A DNA stretch of 34,834 nt from JBQTJJ01 sp052387235 (GTDB lineage: Bacteria; Actinomycetota; Acidimicrobiia; Acidimicrobiales; GCA-2861595): NCBI GenBank assembly GCA_052387235.1, contig JBQTJJ010000162.1:1-34834 (forward strand). Reading direction: 5' to 3'. Position 1 is the stretch's first letter. Every line of letters starts with the position of its first letter. The notes beneath the pieces were generated by a model. It searched no databases. It saw nothing but the letters and a program-made list of their open reading frames with translations, and was not told the origin of the DNA. The translations under genes were made by a program, and so were the position numbers. Below, in pieces: positions 15,256 to 25,301 of the stretch.

Positions 15256-15262
15256 CGCCGGC
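15243..15262. terminator. Hairpin at the convergent end of the PHA operon
   Basis: GCCGGCG-6-CGCCGGC forms a perfect 7-bp stem with the stop codon of the dehydrogenase in the loop. It lies between two convergent genes whose stops are 13 bases apart. It has no U-run, as is usual in such GC-rich genomes, so its role as a terminator is inferred from position. Confidence 0.4.
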
Positions 15263-15268
15263 GGCCGG

Positions 15269-16762
15269 CTACTTCCGGCCCACGGCCACGATCGACGTGC
15301 CGAACGGCAGCGTCGACCGCTTCAGGACCATCTGCTCGGCCCGCGTGAGGACCAGGGCGGCCCGGTCGATCAGCACCGAGGTCCTGTCGAGGCCGAGCTG
15401 GGCGTCGGCGCTGGTGGCCAGCCGGCGCTGCACCCATACCGGCGGCACCAGCCAGCTGAACACGTGCGACGAGAAGACGACGTCGAAGCCGGCCTGCTGC
15501 AGATGGTCGCGAAGGAGGGGGCGGGTGTAGCGGCGGACGTGGCCGAGCAGCTCGTCGGCCCGGCTCCACAGCCACTGGTGGGCCGGCACCGCCACCACGA
15601 CGATGCCGCCGGGATGGAGGGAGCGCCACACGTCGGCCAGCGTTGCGACCGGGTCGTCGAGGTGCTCGATGACGTCGAGGAGGGTCACCACGCCGGCGCT
15701 GCCCTCGGGAAGGGGCAGCTGGCCGGTGGAGCCCACGATGGCGGCCAGGGCGTGGCGCGTGCGGGCGATGCGCACCAGTGCCTCGGAGCCCTCCACCGCC
15801 ACCATCCGGCCGGGGGGCCAGCCCAGGATGGCCGTCACCCCGCCGGCGCCGGCCCCCACGTCGACCAGGACCGGGGGCACCTCGGTCGGCTCCTTGAAGC
15901 GGCGGATGACGGCCGACACGTAGGCGCCCTTGCTGCGGAACCACCAGTGCCCGGTGTCCGATTCGATGAGGGTGGCGGCCTGGTGGTCGTCGAAGATCCC
16001 GCTCGGCATGCCGTCGACCCGCGAGGCGGCGGGCACGGCCCGGGCCGTGGCGAAGATCCGGGGGAGGGCGGCCACCATGGCTGCGCCGTCCCTCACCAGG
16101 CGGACCCGGGTGCGGTCGTCGTTGCTCCAGTCCACCGCCACCTCGCGCACGTTGACGCCCAGGCGGTGGGCGATGGCGATGATCTCGACGTCCCAGGCGA
16201 AGCCGGCCTCCCGGCTGTGGGGGAGCACCAGCTCCCACACCTTCCGGGACGCGACCTTGGCCCCGCACTGGGTGTCCGAGATGCCGGGCGCCAGGGTGAG
16301 CTGCACCAGGCGGTTGTAGGCCCGGCCCAGGTTCTCCCGCACCGGGCCCTGGGGGCGCACCAGGCGGGAGGCGGCCACGTCCCGGGACCCGATGGCGAGC
16401 ACCCGCCCCGCCGACGCCGCGTCGAGCATGCCCTCGAGCTGGTGGAGGGGAGTGGACAGGTCGATGTCGCAGAAGCCGGCGAAGTCGGCGCCGGCCGCCT
16501 CCAGCCCGGCCCGCACCGCCGCCCCCTTGCCCAGGTGGGGGCGGCGCAGGACCTCGCCCGCCACCGTGGGGTGGGCGCTCAGGAAGTCCTCGGCCAGCGC
16601 CGCCGTCCCGTCGGTGCTGCCGTCGTCCACCAGGAGGAGCTCACTACCGGCCGGGAAGCGCTCGATGAACCGGGCCAGCTCCCCGGCGTGCTCGGCGAAG
16701 CGCTCGGCCTCGTTGTACATCGGGACGACCAGCGAGAAGCTGTGCTCCGGCACGTCCTTCAT
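15269..16762 (-). CDS. Fusion of GT2 glycosyltransferase and SAM methyltransferase
   Basis: This 497-residue protein joins two enzymes. Residues 1 to about 235 are a GT-A fold family 2 glycosyltransferase of the polyprenyl-phosphate sugar synthase (ALG5/DPM) type: VVPMYNEAERF, LLVDDGSTDGT, the metal-binding motif DID at 99-101, and DTQCGAKVASR. Residues from about 255 on are a class I methyltransferase with SAM motif VLVDVGAGAGGV (298-309) and LLDVIEHLDDP (361-371). No stop or frameshift separates them. The ATG at 16760-16762 has no Shine-Dalgarno but TAGCCT lies 9 bases upstream. The glycosyltransferase half probably charges a lipid carrier with a sugar at the inner membrane; the target of the methyltransferase half is unknown. 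It follows hemD by only 12 bases. Confidence 0.88.
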   Translation of the reverse strand: MKDVPEHSFSLVVPMYNEAERFAEHAGELARFIERFPAGSELLLVDDGSTDGTAALAEDFLSAHPTVAGEVLRRPHLGKGAAVRAGLEAAGADFAGFCDIDLSTPLHQLEGMLDAASAGRVLAIGSRDVAASRLVRPQGPVRENLGRAYNRLVQLTLAPGISDTQCGAKVASRKVWELVLPHSREAGFAWDVEIIAIAHRLGVNVREVAVDWSNDDRTRVRLVRDGAAMVAALPRIFATARAVPAASRVDGMPSGIFDDHQAATLIESDTGHWWFRSKGAYVSAVIRRFKEPTEVPPVLVDVGAGAGGVTAILGWPPGRMVAVEGSEALVRIARTRHALAAIVGSTGQLPLPEGSAGVVTLLDVIEHLDDPVATLADVWRSLHPGGIVVVAVPAHQWLWSRADELLGHVRRYTRPLLRDHLQQAGFDVVFSSHVFSWLVPPVWVQRRLATSADAQLGLDRTSVLIDRAALVLTRAEQMVLKRSTLPFGTSIVAVGRK

Positions 16763-16771
16763 CGGACCGGG

Positions 16772-16777
16772 AGGCTA
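16772..16777 (-). promoter_or_regulatory. Possible -10 box for the GT2-methyltransferase gene
   Basis: On the minus strand TAGCCT (TANNNT) lies 9 bases before the ATG of the fusion gene, overlapping the end of hemD. With no ribosome site present, a leaderless or very short leader is plausible. The box could equally be chance inside the hemD stop region. Confidence 0.3.
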
Positions 16778-17617
16778 GCCGTCCTCCCCGCCGGCCTCCG
16801 GGCCGCCGAGCCGTCGGGTCAGGGCGTGGACGAGCGGGACGAGCCGGGAGGTGGGTGGCACCAGGGGGTCGGTGACGCCCTCGTCGACGGCGCCGGTGGC
16901 GCACACCGGGCCCACGCAGGCCGCCACCACGGGCCCGTTGAGGGCCCGGCGCAGATCGCCGGCCCTGCCCACCCCCTCGGCCAGGGTGAACAGGTTGTGC
17001 ACGGCGGGCGCGGTGGTGAAGGTGACGGCGGCCAGGTCCCCGGCGCACGCCGCCTCGATCAGGGCCCGGGCCGGCCCGGGGTCGTCGGGGAGCGACGCCC
17101 GGTAGGCGTCGACCGCCACCACGGTGGCGCCGGCCTCCTGGAGCCGGGCGGTGGCGCCGGGCAGGGCAGTGCCGTGGAGCTGGAGCACGACCAGCGTGCC
17201 GGCCAGGGGCTGGGCCAGGACGGCGTCCACCAGCTCGTCGAAGCGCTCGTGGGGGGCCCGCCACCACTGGGCCAGGCCGAAGGCGCCGTTGGCCGACGCC
17301 GCCTTGGCCCCGCGGTTGGCCACCCGGGACGAGGCCAGGGCTCCCAGCAGGGCCTCCCGAAGGCCCCATCCGGCTGCCGCCTCCACCCACGTGCGCATGC
17401 CGTAGCCGGTGGACGCCAGCAGGTAGTGGGGCGGGTGGCGGATCAGCTCCAGGGTGGTGCGGCGCAGCTCCTCGTCGGCGCCCCGGGACGAGATGGCGAG
17501 GGTGGGGCCGTGGAGGGTGGCGGCGCCCCTGGTCCGGAACAGGCGGGCCTGCTCCTCGGCCCGGCGCTCGGCCGTGATCCCGATGGTGAGGCCGGCGAGG
17601 GCGCCGGTGTCGACCAC
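16775..17617 (-). CDS. hemD: Uroporphyrinogen-III synthase
   Basis: This 280-residue cytoplasmic enzyme of tetrapyrrole synthesis cyclises hydroxymethylbilane with inversion of ring D. The family has few invariant residues, but the two-domain pattern is recognisable: LAGLTIGITAERRAEEQARL at the start, HPPHYLLASTGYGMRTWVEAA, LVVLQLHGTALPG at the hinge, and AVTFTTAPAVHNLF in the second domain. It resembles the actinobacterial type. The GTG at 17615-17617 starts one base after the trehalose synthase stop and follows GGGGACGG. Finding it alone, away from hemC/hemB and between trehalose and glycan genes, is odd. I am confident of the family and less so that it is the housekeeping copy. Confidence 0.82.
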   Translation of the reverse strand: MVDTGALAGLTIGITAERRAEEQARLFRTRGAATLHGPTLAISSRGADEELRRTTLELIRHPPHYLLASTGYGMRTWVEAAAGWGLREALLGALASSRVANRGAKAASANGAFGLAQWWRAPHERFDELVDAVLAQPLAGTLVVLQLHGTALPGATARLQEAGATVVAVDAYRASLPDDPGPARALIEAACAGDLAAVTFTTAPAVHNLFTLAEGVGRAGDLRRALNGPVVAACVGPVCATGAVDEGVTDPLVPPTSRLVPLVHALTRRLGGPEAGGEDG

Positions 17618-17618
17618 G

Positions 17619-19355
<1,737 letters not shown>

Positions 19356-19368
19356 CGTCGACTCGCTC

Positions 19369-19405
19369 GGGAATACTCCCCGTATCCCTGCCCCCGCGGG
19401 GGCAG
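19369..19405. repeat. Two adjacent inverted repeats upstream of treS
   Basis: A perfect 18-bp palindrome, CTGCCCCCG-CGGGGGCAG (19388-19405), touches a second, slightly imperfect dyad, GGGAATAC-5-GTATCCC (19369-19388). Both lie in the 93-base gap between the end of the methyltransferase gene and the treS start on the minus strand. The palindrome could terminate the upstream gene; the AT-richer dyad could be an operator or part of the treS promoter. Confidence 0.5.
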
Positions 19406-19448
19406 GACCACACTCGGAGGTGGCGGCATCGTGGTCGCGGCGACCGCG

Positions 19449-20189
19449 CTACGCGGGGGGTCGCCGGCCTCCGAACAGCGCGAACGGGCGGGACGGCACG
19501 CCGAGCGGCAGCGCCTCGGCCGCCTCCTCGATGGCAGCGCCGGCCCTGCGGTTGGTGACGAACGGCGGGAACAGGCCGAAGCGCTCCATGGCCGGTTCCA
19601 CCAGGCCTGCCGCCTCCATGGCCGGCAGCACCACCCGGGGCCGCATGCGGAGCAGGCCCCGCTCCAGCTTCCACGACATCTCGGGCGTGGCCGTGATCTG
19701 CACGTAGTAGAGCGGGTTCCACGGGTTGGGCTCGAGGAAGGCGACCCGGCCCCCGGGCCGCACGAGGGAGACGGCCTTGCGGAGGCACGCCACCACGTCA
19801 TGGACGTGGTGCAGCACCATGAACCCGATCACGGCGTCGAAGGTCCCGTCCATCTCGGGCGGGCACTCGAGCAGGTCGAAGCCGTGGAGGGGGATGTCCC
19901 TGCGGCCGGCCAGGGACCGCCGGAGCTGCTCGAGCAGTGCGGGGGACAGGTCGAGGCCCTCCACGTGGACGCCCAGGTCGTCGAGCAGCAGGGTGTAGCG
20001 GCCGAGCCCGCAGCCGACCTCGAGGACCCGGTCGCCCGGCTCGATCCCGGTGAAGCGCAGCATGCGGTCCACGTGCCGGCGCAGGTACCGCGAACCGGTG
20101 GGGCGCAGGGTCCGCTGGTCCGTGGTCTCGAAGTAGTGCCGCTGGAGCTCGTTGTGAAGGTCGACGTGCGGCTCGCCGACGGTGGTCAT
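19449..20189 (-). CDS. Class I SAM-dependent methyltransferase
   Basis: This 246-residue cytoplasmic protein of the Methyltransf_11/25 type has motif I at residues 55-63 (VLEVGCGLG), an acidic residue at the end of strand 2 (VEGLDLSPALL), and FDAVIGFMVLHHVHD then LVRPGGRVAFLEP in the usual order. The C-terminal part (NPWNPLYYVQITATPEMSWK) resembles methyltransferases of glycan and lipid-sugar clusters, but no substrate can be named. The ATG at 20187-20189 follows AAAGGA with a slightly long spacer. It is divergent from the YfhO-like gene and separated from treS by the paired dyads. It is one of five methyltransferase domains in this part of the window. Confidence 0.85.
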   Translation of the reverse strand: MTTVGEPHVDLHNELQRHYFETTDQRTLRPTGSRYLRRHVDRMLRFTGIEPGDRVLEVGCGLGRYTLLLDDLGVHVEGLDLSPALLEQLRRSLAGRRDIPLHGFDLLECPPEMDGTFDAVIGFMVLHHVHDVVACLRKAVSLVRPGGRVAFLEPNPWNPLYYVQITATPEMSWKLERGLLRMRPRVVLPAMEAAGLVEPAMERFGLFPPFVTNRRAGAAIEEAAEALPLGVPSRPFALFGGRRPPA

Positions 20190-20324
20190 GGCCCGGTGTC
20201 CTTTCTGCGGAGTTGCACGGCCACGACGTTGCGCGCCGGCAGTGATCCTATTGTCTGGCCCGGATCGCGTGCTGCGGGCACGGCGGGCGGCCCCCCGGGC
20301 CGGCACCACGGAGGAGCGGGCTGG

Positions 20325-22718
20325 ATGAAGTCGGAGCGGGCCGGAGCCGTCCTCGCGCTCGTCCTGGTGTGGCTCGCCTTCTTCTTCCCCGTCCTCACCG
20401 GCCAGGTCCGCTTCCCCGTCGACATCGCGGCGCCCGCCGCCGGCGGCTCCGGCGCGGTGGCGGAGAACAGCGAGCTGGGCGACGCCTACTACGCCATGTA
20501 CCCGTGGCACGACTACCTGGGGGAGCGGCTGCGGGCCCGCGAGGTGCCCCTGTGGGACCCGCACCGCTTCGCCGGCACGCCGTTCGCGGCCGACATCGGG
20601 GTGGGCACCTGGTACCCGCCCAACTGGCTGTACGCCGGCGAGCACAGGCTGGTGGTGTTCACGGTGCTGGCCATGGCCTCGAGCCTGGCCGCCCTGTTCG
20701 TGACGTACTGGTTCCTGCGCGTCCACCGCCTGCACCCCTACGCCGCCGCGCTCGGGGCCGTCACCTGGGCCTTCTCCGCCTTCCTGGTGAAGTGGGCCAC
20801 CAACGAGACGGTGGTGGCGTCGACCATCTGGATGGCGCTGCCGCTCGGCGGCCTGGAGGTGGCCCGCCAGGGCCGGACCCGGCGGGGGACCTGCATCGCC
20901 GCGCTCGGCCTGGTGCTGCCGGTGCTGGGGGGCCACGCCCAGATCGCCCTGTACGCGTGGTTCGCCGTGCTCGTGTGGGTGGCGGTGACGGTGGTGGCGG
21001 CCGGCGCCGGGGGCGGCGACGGGCGCCTGGCCCGCCGGGTGCTGCGGGCGGGGCTGCCGGCGGTGGCGGCCATGGCGCTGGCCCTCGGCATGGGCGCCGT
21101 GCAGCTGCTGCCGGCGGGGGAGCTGTCGTCCGAGATCGTGCGCCAGCGCACCACCTTCGACGTGGCCAGGGACACCTTCCTCCCGGCCCGGCACCTGCCC
21201 ACCCTGCTCGTGCCCGACTACCTGGGATCGCCGGTCGACGGCAACTACGCCGGCCCCGGGGTCAACTACACCGACACCGCCATCTACACCGGCCTCCTCG
21301 CCGTGCCCCTGGCCGTGCTCGGGCTGCTGCACCGGCGCCGCTCCCTGGCCGTGTTCCTCGGGCTGCTTGGCGCCGTCAGCGCCATGGCGGCCACAGGCAC
21401 GCCGCCGGCGCTGTACCGGTTCCTGCTCACCCTGCCCGGGTTCGACCGCACCCTGTCGGCGGAGCGGATGAGCGTGCTGTGCAACTTCGCCGTCGCCGGC
21501 CTGGCCGCGCTGGGCCTCGACCGGCTGCTGCAACGGGACCGGTCGGCCCGGCCGGCGCTGGCCGTGGTCGGCGCCGGCCTCGCCGCCGTCATCGCCATCG
21601 TGGCCTGGCTCACGCTGGGGCGGCCCTGGACGCCCCTGCCGTCCCGGTACGTGATGGAGCACGGGGTGCAGGCCCTGGCCGTGCTGGCGCTGGGCGGGGT
21701 GGTCTTCGCCGCCATGGCCGTGGCGCCGGCATGGACGGGCCGGCTGGCCCTCCTGGTCGTGGCCCTGGCCGGCGTCGACCTGTGGATGAGCGGCTGGCGC
21801 TTCAACCCGTTCCACGAGCCCGTCGCCGTGTACGCGGCCACCCCGGCCGTCGACGCCCTCCGGGGGGCGCCCGGAATCCGGTCCCGCTCGGCCGAGATCG
21901 GGCCGGCCGCGCACCTGCCCCCCAACGACGCCCTCGTGCACCGCTACTACGGCGTGGGCGGGTACGACCCCCTCATCCCCCGCCGGATCGTGGAGCTGGT
22001 CGGGCTGGCGGAGGACCAGCGCGACCGGGCGAGGGCCAACTTCTTCGGGCCCTTCGGGATCGACGCCCTCCGCTCGCCTGTGTTCGACCTGCTCGGCGTC
22101 GACCGGCTGGTGGGTCCCCCCGGCCTCGACCTCGGCCCGGACACCCCACCCGTCGTCACCGGCCCCGCCTCGGTGTACGCCCGGCGCGGGGCCTTCCCGC
22201 CCGCGTTCCTCGCCCCGTGCTGGGACGTGGTGGCGGATGCCGGCGTCCTGCCCAGGCTGGCGGGCATGACGTCGGAGCAGCTGCGGACCGTCGCGGTGGT
22301 GGCCGACTCCTCTGCTGCCCGCCGGGCCCTCGGCGCGCCGGCGGCCCCGGACTGCGCCGGCACGGCCCCGACCGCCGGCGCCACGGTCCAGCGCTACGAG
22401 GCCGAGCACGTCGTCATCCGCACGCGCGGCGAGGAGGCCGCCGTCCTCGTCCTCACCGACGCCTGGTTCCCGGGCTGGGAGGCGCTGGTCGACGGCGAGC
22501 CGGCGCCGGTCCTGCGGGTCGACCACGCCCTCCGGGGCGTCGCCCTCCCGGCCGGCGACCACCGGGTCGAGCTGCACTACCGGCCCAGGTCGCTCCGCGC
22601 CGGCGCCGCCGTGACGCTCCTCACCCTCGCCGGCATGGTGGCCGCCTCGGCCGTCGGCGTCGTCGCCCGCCTCCGCCGCCGCCGGCAGGCGGGCCCGCCG
22701 GCATTCCGGGAAGCCTGA
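20325..22718 (+). CDS. YfhO-like polytopic membrane protein (GT-C type)
   Basis: This 797-residue integral membrane protein has roughly a dozen hydrophobic helices and two soluble parts. The start has one helix, then an outside loop with LGDAYYAMYPWHDYLGERLR and VPLWDPHRFAGTPFAADIG, resembling the acidic first loop of GT-C lipid-linked glycosyltransferases. The C-terminal region contains VLTDAWFPGWEALVDGEPAP and HRVELHYRP, the extracytoplasmic beta-domain typical of the YfhO family. YfhO-family members are linked to glycosylation of cell-wall polymers. The ATG at 20325 follows GGAGGAG. The gene ends in a large hairpin. In context it probably transfers a lipid-linked sugar outside the membrane onto the glycan made by neighbouring enzymes (inference). 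Confidence 0.85.
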   Translation: MKSERAGAVLALVLVWLAFFFPVLTGQVRFPVDIAAPAAGGSGAVAENSELGDAYYAMYPWHDYLGERLRAREVPLWDPHRFAGTPFAADIGVGTWYPPNWLYAGEHRLVVFTVLAMASSLAALFVTYWFLRVHRLHPYAAALGAVTWAFSAFLVKWATNETVVASTIWMALPLGGLEVARQGRTRRGTCIAALGLVLPVLGGHAQIALYAWFAVLVWVAVTVVAAGAGGGDGRLARRVLRAGLPAVAAMALALGMGAVQLLPAGELSSEIVRQRTTFDVARDTFLPARHLPTLLVPDYLGSPVDGNYAGPGVNYTDTAIYTGLLAVPLAVLGLLHRRRSLAVFLGLLGAVSAMAATGTPPALYRFLLTLPGFDRTLSAERMSVLCNFAVAGLAALGLDRLLQRDRSARPALAVVGAGLAAVIAIVAWLTLGRPWTPLPSRYVMEHGVQALAVLALGGVVFAAMAVAPAWTGRLALLVVALAGVDLWMSGWRFNPFHEPVAVYAATPAVDALRGAPGIRSRSAEIGPAAHLPPNDALVHRYYGVGGYDPLIPRRIVELVGLAEDQRDRARANFFGPFGIDALRSPVFDLLGVDRLVGPPGLDLGPDTPPVVTGPASVYARRGAFPPAFLAPCWDVVADAGVLPRLAGMTSEQLRTVAVVADSSAARRALGAPAAPDCAGTAPTAGATVQRYEAEHVVIRTRGEEAAVLVLTDAWFPGWEALVDGEPAPVLRVDHALRGVALPAGDHRVELHYRPRSLRAGAAVTLLTLAGMVAASAVGVVARLRRRRQAGPPAFREA

Positions 22719-22750
22719 CGTCCGCATAGCGAACGTGAGCCTTCCCGGAA
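22704..22750. terminator. Large bidirectional terminator hairpin
   Basis: The arms starting TTCCGGGAAG and ending CTTCCCGGAA can pair over 18 positions with two mismatches, and the apex adds CGC-ATA-GCG. The hairpin fills the gap between the convergent YfhO-like and methyltransferase genes and includes the YfhO stop codon. A shorter alternative pairing, CTGACG with CGTCAG (22751-22756), is also possible. Confidence 0.65.
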
Positions 22751-22752
22751 CG

Positions 22753-23937
22753 TCAGTCGGTGGTGGCGCCGGGCGGGGGCGGGTGCGGGGAGCGCTGCTC
22801 GATGGCCTCCCAGAGGTCGGCCTCGAGGCGGTTGACCCGCTCGCCCTGGCGCTTGAGGGAGTCCCAGAGGCGGACGTTGGACTCCCGGAGGGTGAGGACG
22901 CCGTCGATGAGGCCGGCCTCCCGTGCCTGCTCCAGCAGCCGGGTGACGTCGGCCAGCTTGGACTCGACCTCGGCCAGCGCCTCCTGGAACTGCCGGTCGA
23001 CGCCGCGCTGGTAGTCGGCGTAATGGGAGAGGACCCGCAGGACCGCCTTGCGCAGGGTCACCGAGGCCGTGCCGAAGCGGGCCGGCGACTCCGGCGCCGG
23101 CCCGTGCAGCGGCATCGAGACGGCCCGCTGCACCGCGCCGTGGAAGGGGCGGGGGGCCGGGGCCTCGGCAGCGGCGGTACGGGTCTCGGAGAAGAAGCGG
23201 GGAGGGTACGACGCGGCCCGGCGGGCGGCGGAGGTGGTGCCGCCCTCGGCGGTGCGCTCCAGCAGCACGAAGTCCTGGAAGCCGAGCGAGCCCTGGGGCA
23301 CGTAGGCCCTGACGGCGAAGTACCGGCTCCAGTGCTCGAGCACGTACCAGGGGGCGTGGAAGGTGCTGTGGTAGGCGTCTGGGAACGGCCCCCCGGTGAA
23401 CGAGTCGTGGGCGATGAAGGAGATGCCCCGATTGACGACCTCGTCGCGGATCGCCTCGGGATTCCCGCCGGCACCCCGCGACCCCTCCTCGAAGTCGGCC
23501 AGGGCCTTCTCGCCGTGGACGCTGAGGACGAGATGGCCGCCCGGCCTGGTGACCCGCTGCAGCTCCTCCAGCCACCGGTCCTGGTGCTCCTCGTCCAGGT
23601 GGGTGAAGACGCTGTGGTTGTAGACGAGGTCGAAGCTGGCGTCGGGGTAGTCGAGGGGCGGCAGAGGCTGGTTCACGCCGAGCGTGGCCCAGGGGAACGC
23701 CTCCTGGGCCCAGCGCACGGCCCTGGCGTCGATGTCGCTGCCGTACACCTCGGAGGTGGCGGACAGGTGCTCCAGCCACAGCAGGATGCGGCCGCAGCCG
23801 CAGCCGAAGTCGAAGATCCGCTCGTACGAGGCCATGTTCCGGCCGACGACGGCCAGCACGGCCTCTATGTCGCGTACCGACTGGCGGCCCGATTCGTAGA
23901 AGGCGGCCCGGTCGAGCCCGCCGGCGACCCGCGACAC
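22753..23937 (-). CDS. SAM methyltransferase with C-terminal coiled coil
   Basis: This protein has 394 residues from the GTG at 23937. The N-terminal half is a class I methyltransferase: FDFGCGCGRILLW (motif I, about 42-54), a strand-2 acidic residue in YGSDIDARAV, FDLVYNHSVFTHLDEEH and VTRPGGHLVLSVHG. The C-terminal 100 residues are charged heptad-like helix (RQFQEALAEVESKLADVTRL; SLKRQGERVNRLEADLWEAI), i.e. a coiled coil. The start is uncertain: codons upstream of the GTG (LPWPGDEL) look like conserved protein, and an ATC at 24025-24027 with GGGAGGA 8 bases before it would extend the protein by 30 residues. Methyltransferase plus coiled coil recalls chain-capping enzymes of O-polysaccharide synthesis, but the substrate is unknown. 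Confidence 0.82.
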   Translation of the reverse strand: MSRVAGGLDRAAFYESGRQSVRDIEAVLAVVGRNMASYERIFDFGCGCGRILLWLEHLSATSEVYGSDIDARAVRWAQEAFPWATLGVNQPLPPLDYPDASFDLVYNHSVFTHLDEEHQDRWLEELQRVTRPGGHLVLSVHGEKALADFEEGSRGAGGNPEAIRDEVVNRGISFIAHDSFTGGPFPDAYHSTFHAPWYVLEHWSRYFAVRAYVPQGSLGFQDFVLLERTAEGGTTSAARRAASYPPRFFSETRTAAAEAPAPRPFHGAVQRAVSMPLHGPAPESPARFGTASVTLRKAVLRVLSHYADYQRGVDRQFQEALAEVESKLADVTRLLEQAREAGLIDGVLTLRESNVRLWDSLKRQGERVNRLEADLWEAIEQRSPHPPPPGATTD

Positions 23938-24143
23938 CAGCTCGTCGCCGGGCCAGGGCAGCTCGTCCCCGGCGCCGGCCGGCGACGGGGCCTCGACCTC
24001 CAGGTCCTGGTGCTCGGCGGTGGTGATGTCCGGGTCCTCCCGTCCGGTGGGCGTCGGGCCGCAGACTACGGCAGGACCCCGCCGGCCCGGGAATCCTGCC
24101 GGGCGGCTTGTGCCGGGCCCCCCGCCCCGAGCATGCTCGGGGC
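23938..24143. other. Divergent gap between methyltransferase and GT2 genes
   Basis: This 206-base stretch holds the promoters of both flanking genes. The part next to the methyltransferase probably encodes its true N-terminus (see the possible ATC start at 24025-24027). A 10-bp palindrome, GAGCATGCTC (24130-24139), lies just before the glycosyltransferase start. No -35/-10 pair stands out. Confidence 0.4.
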
Positions 24144-25301
24144 GTGCGGCGTCAACGCGTGCTCGTGGCCATCCTCGTCTACAACGGCAGCGGGTTCGTC
24201 CCCGCGTGCCTCCACTCGGCGGCGGGGGCCCGGGTCGGCCATCGGGACGTCGACGTGGTGGTGCTCGACGACTGCAGCCCGGAGCAGGGCTGGAGCGAGG
24301 AGCTGCGCTCGATCTGCGAGTCGCTCGACCTCGAGTACTACCGCTCGCCCCGCAACCTCGGCATCCCCCGGAACATGAACCTGGCCCTGTCGCTGGCCAT
24401 GGCCCGGGAGTACGACCACGTCCTGCTCGTCAACTCCGACGTGGTCCTGCCCCTGAACCTGATCGGTGCCATGGTGCGCGTGGTGGAGCACAACCCGGGC
24501 GTGGGGTCGGTGACGGCCTGGTCCAACAACGCCTCGGCCTTCTCGCTCCCCAACGTCGACGCCACCGGGCTGCTCAAGCGCCAGGACATCGTGGACTGGA
24601 TCTCGGCCGAGCTCGAGGACGAGTTCGGCTCCTTCGCCCTCGACGTCCCCACCGGGGTGGGCTTCTGCCTGCTCATCCCGGTCCCGGTGGCGGCCGACGT
24701 GGGGCTGTTCGATCCGGTGTACGGCCGCGGCTACTGCGAGGAGGTGGACTGGTGCCTGCGCAGCCGGTCCCTCGGGTACCGGGCCGTCCTGGCCCCGTCC
24801 ACCTTCGTGTTCCACCTCGGGAGCGCCTCGACGTCGGTCGCCGGCATGCTGGCGGCCCGGGAGACCACCGTCGAGGAGCACGAGCGCATCATCGACCTGC
24901 GCTACCCGGACTACCGGGACGACCTGGCCTCCTTCGAGGAGTCGGCGGTGCTCCCGCCGCTGATCCACCGGGCCGTGCTCCGGATCGTCTTCCGCGCCAT
25001 AGGCCGGCTGGGCTACGAGATCGAGGCGTCCTCGATGCCACCGGGCCCACCGGGCGAGCGGGTGCGCATCCTGGTCGAGCCCGACGGCCGGTCCCGGCTC
25101 ATCCGGGTGCAGTTCTGCGGCTTCGAGATGCCGGTCACCGTGTCCGACGGCGAGCTGGTGCAGACCCTGCTCGACCTCACGGGTGGGGTGCCGCAGCAGG
25201 TCACGGTGTCCGACCGCGGTGCCCACGCCGACCAGCTCACCGCCGCGTGGTCGACCACGGTCCCGTTCGTGGACCGCTACCGCTACCCGCAGCGAGTCTG
25301 A
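24144..25301 (+). CDS. Family 2 glycosyltransferase
   Basis: This 385-residue cytoplasmic GT-A enzyme transfers a nucleotide-activated sugar to a growing glycan. The signature order is clear: VLVAILVYNGSGF at the N-terminus, VVVLDDCSPEQG, NLGIPRNMNLALSLA, VLLVNSDVVLP (NSD at 97-99 in the DxD position), and GFCLLIPVPVAADVGLFDPV followed by YCEEVDWCLR with the likely catalytic acidic residues. This is the rhamnosyl/N-acetylglucosaminyl-type branch; donor and acceptor are unknown. About 110 C-terminal residues form an extra domain rich in beta-strand (VRILVEPDGRSRLIRVQF). The GTG at 24144 is chosen because it immediately precedes the domain; an in-frame GTG at 24108 is an alternative. It converges on a methyltransferase gene. 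Confidence 0.87.
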   Translation: MRRQRVLVAILVYNGSGFVPACLHSAAGARVGHRDVDVVVLDDCSPEQGWSEELRSICESLDLEYYRSPRNLGIPRNMNLALSLAMAREYDHVLLVNSDVVLPLNLIGAMVRVVEHNPGVGSVTAWSNNASAFSLPNVDATGLLKRQDIVDWISAELEDEFGSFALDVPTGVGFCLLIPVPVAADVGLFDPVYGRGYCEEVDWCLRSRSLGYRAVLAPSTFVFHLGSASTSVAGMLAARETTVEEHERIIDLRYPDYRDDLASFEESAVLPPLIHRAVLRIVFRAIGRLGYEIEASSMPPGPPGERVRILVEPDGRSRLIRVQFCGFEMPVTVSDGELVQTLLDLTGGVPQQVTVSDRGAHADQLTAAWSTTVPFVDRYRYPQRV

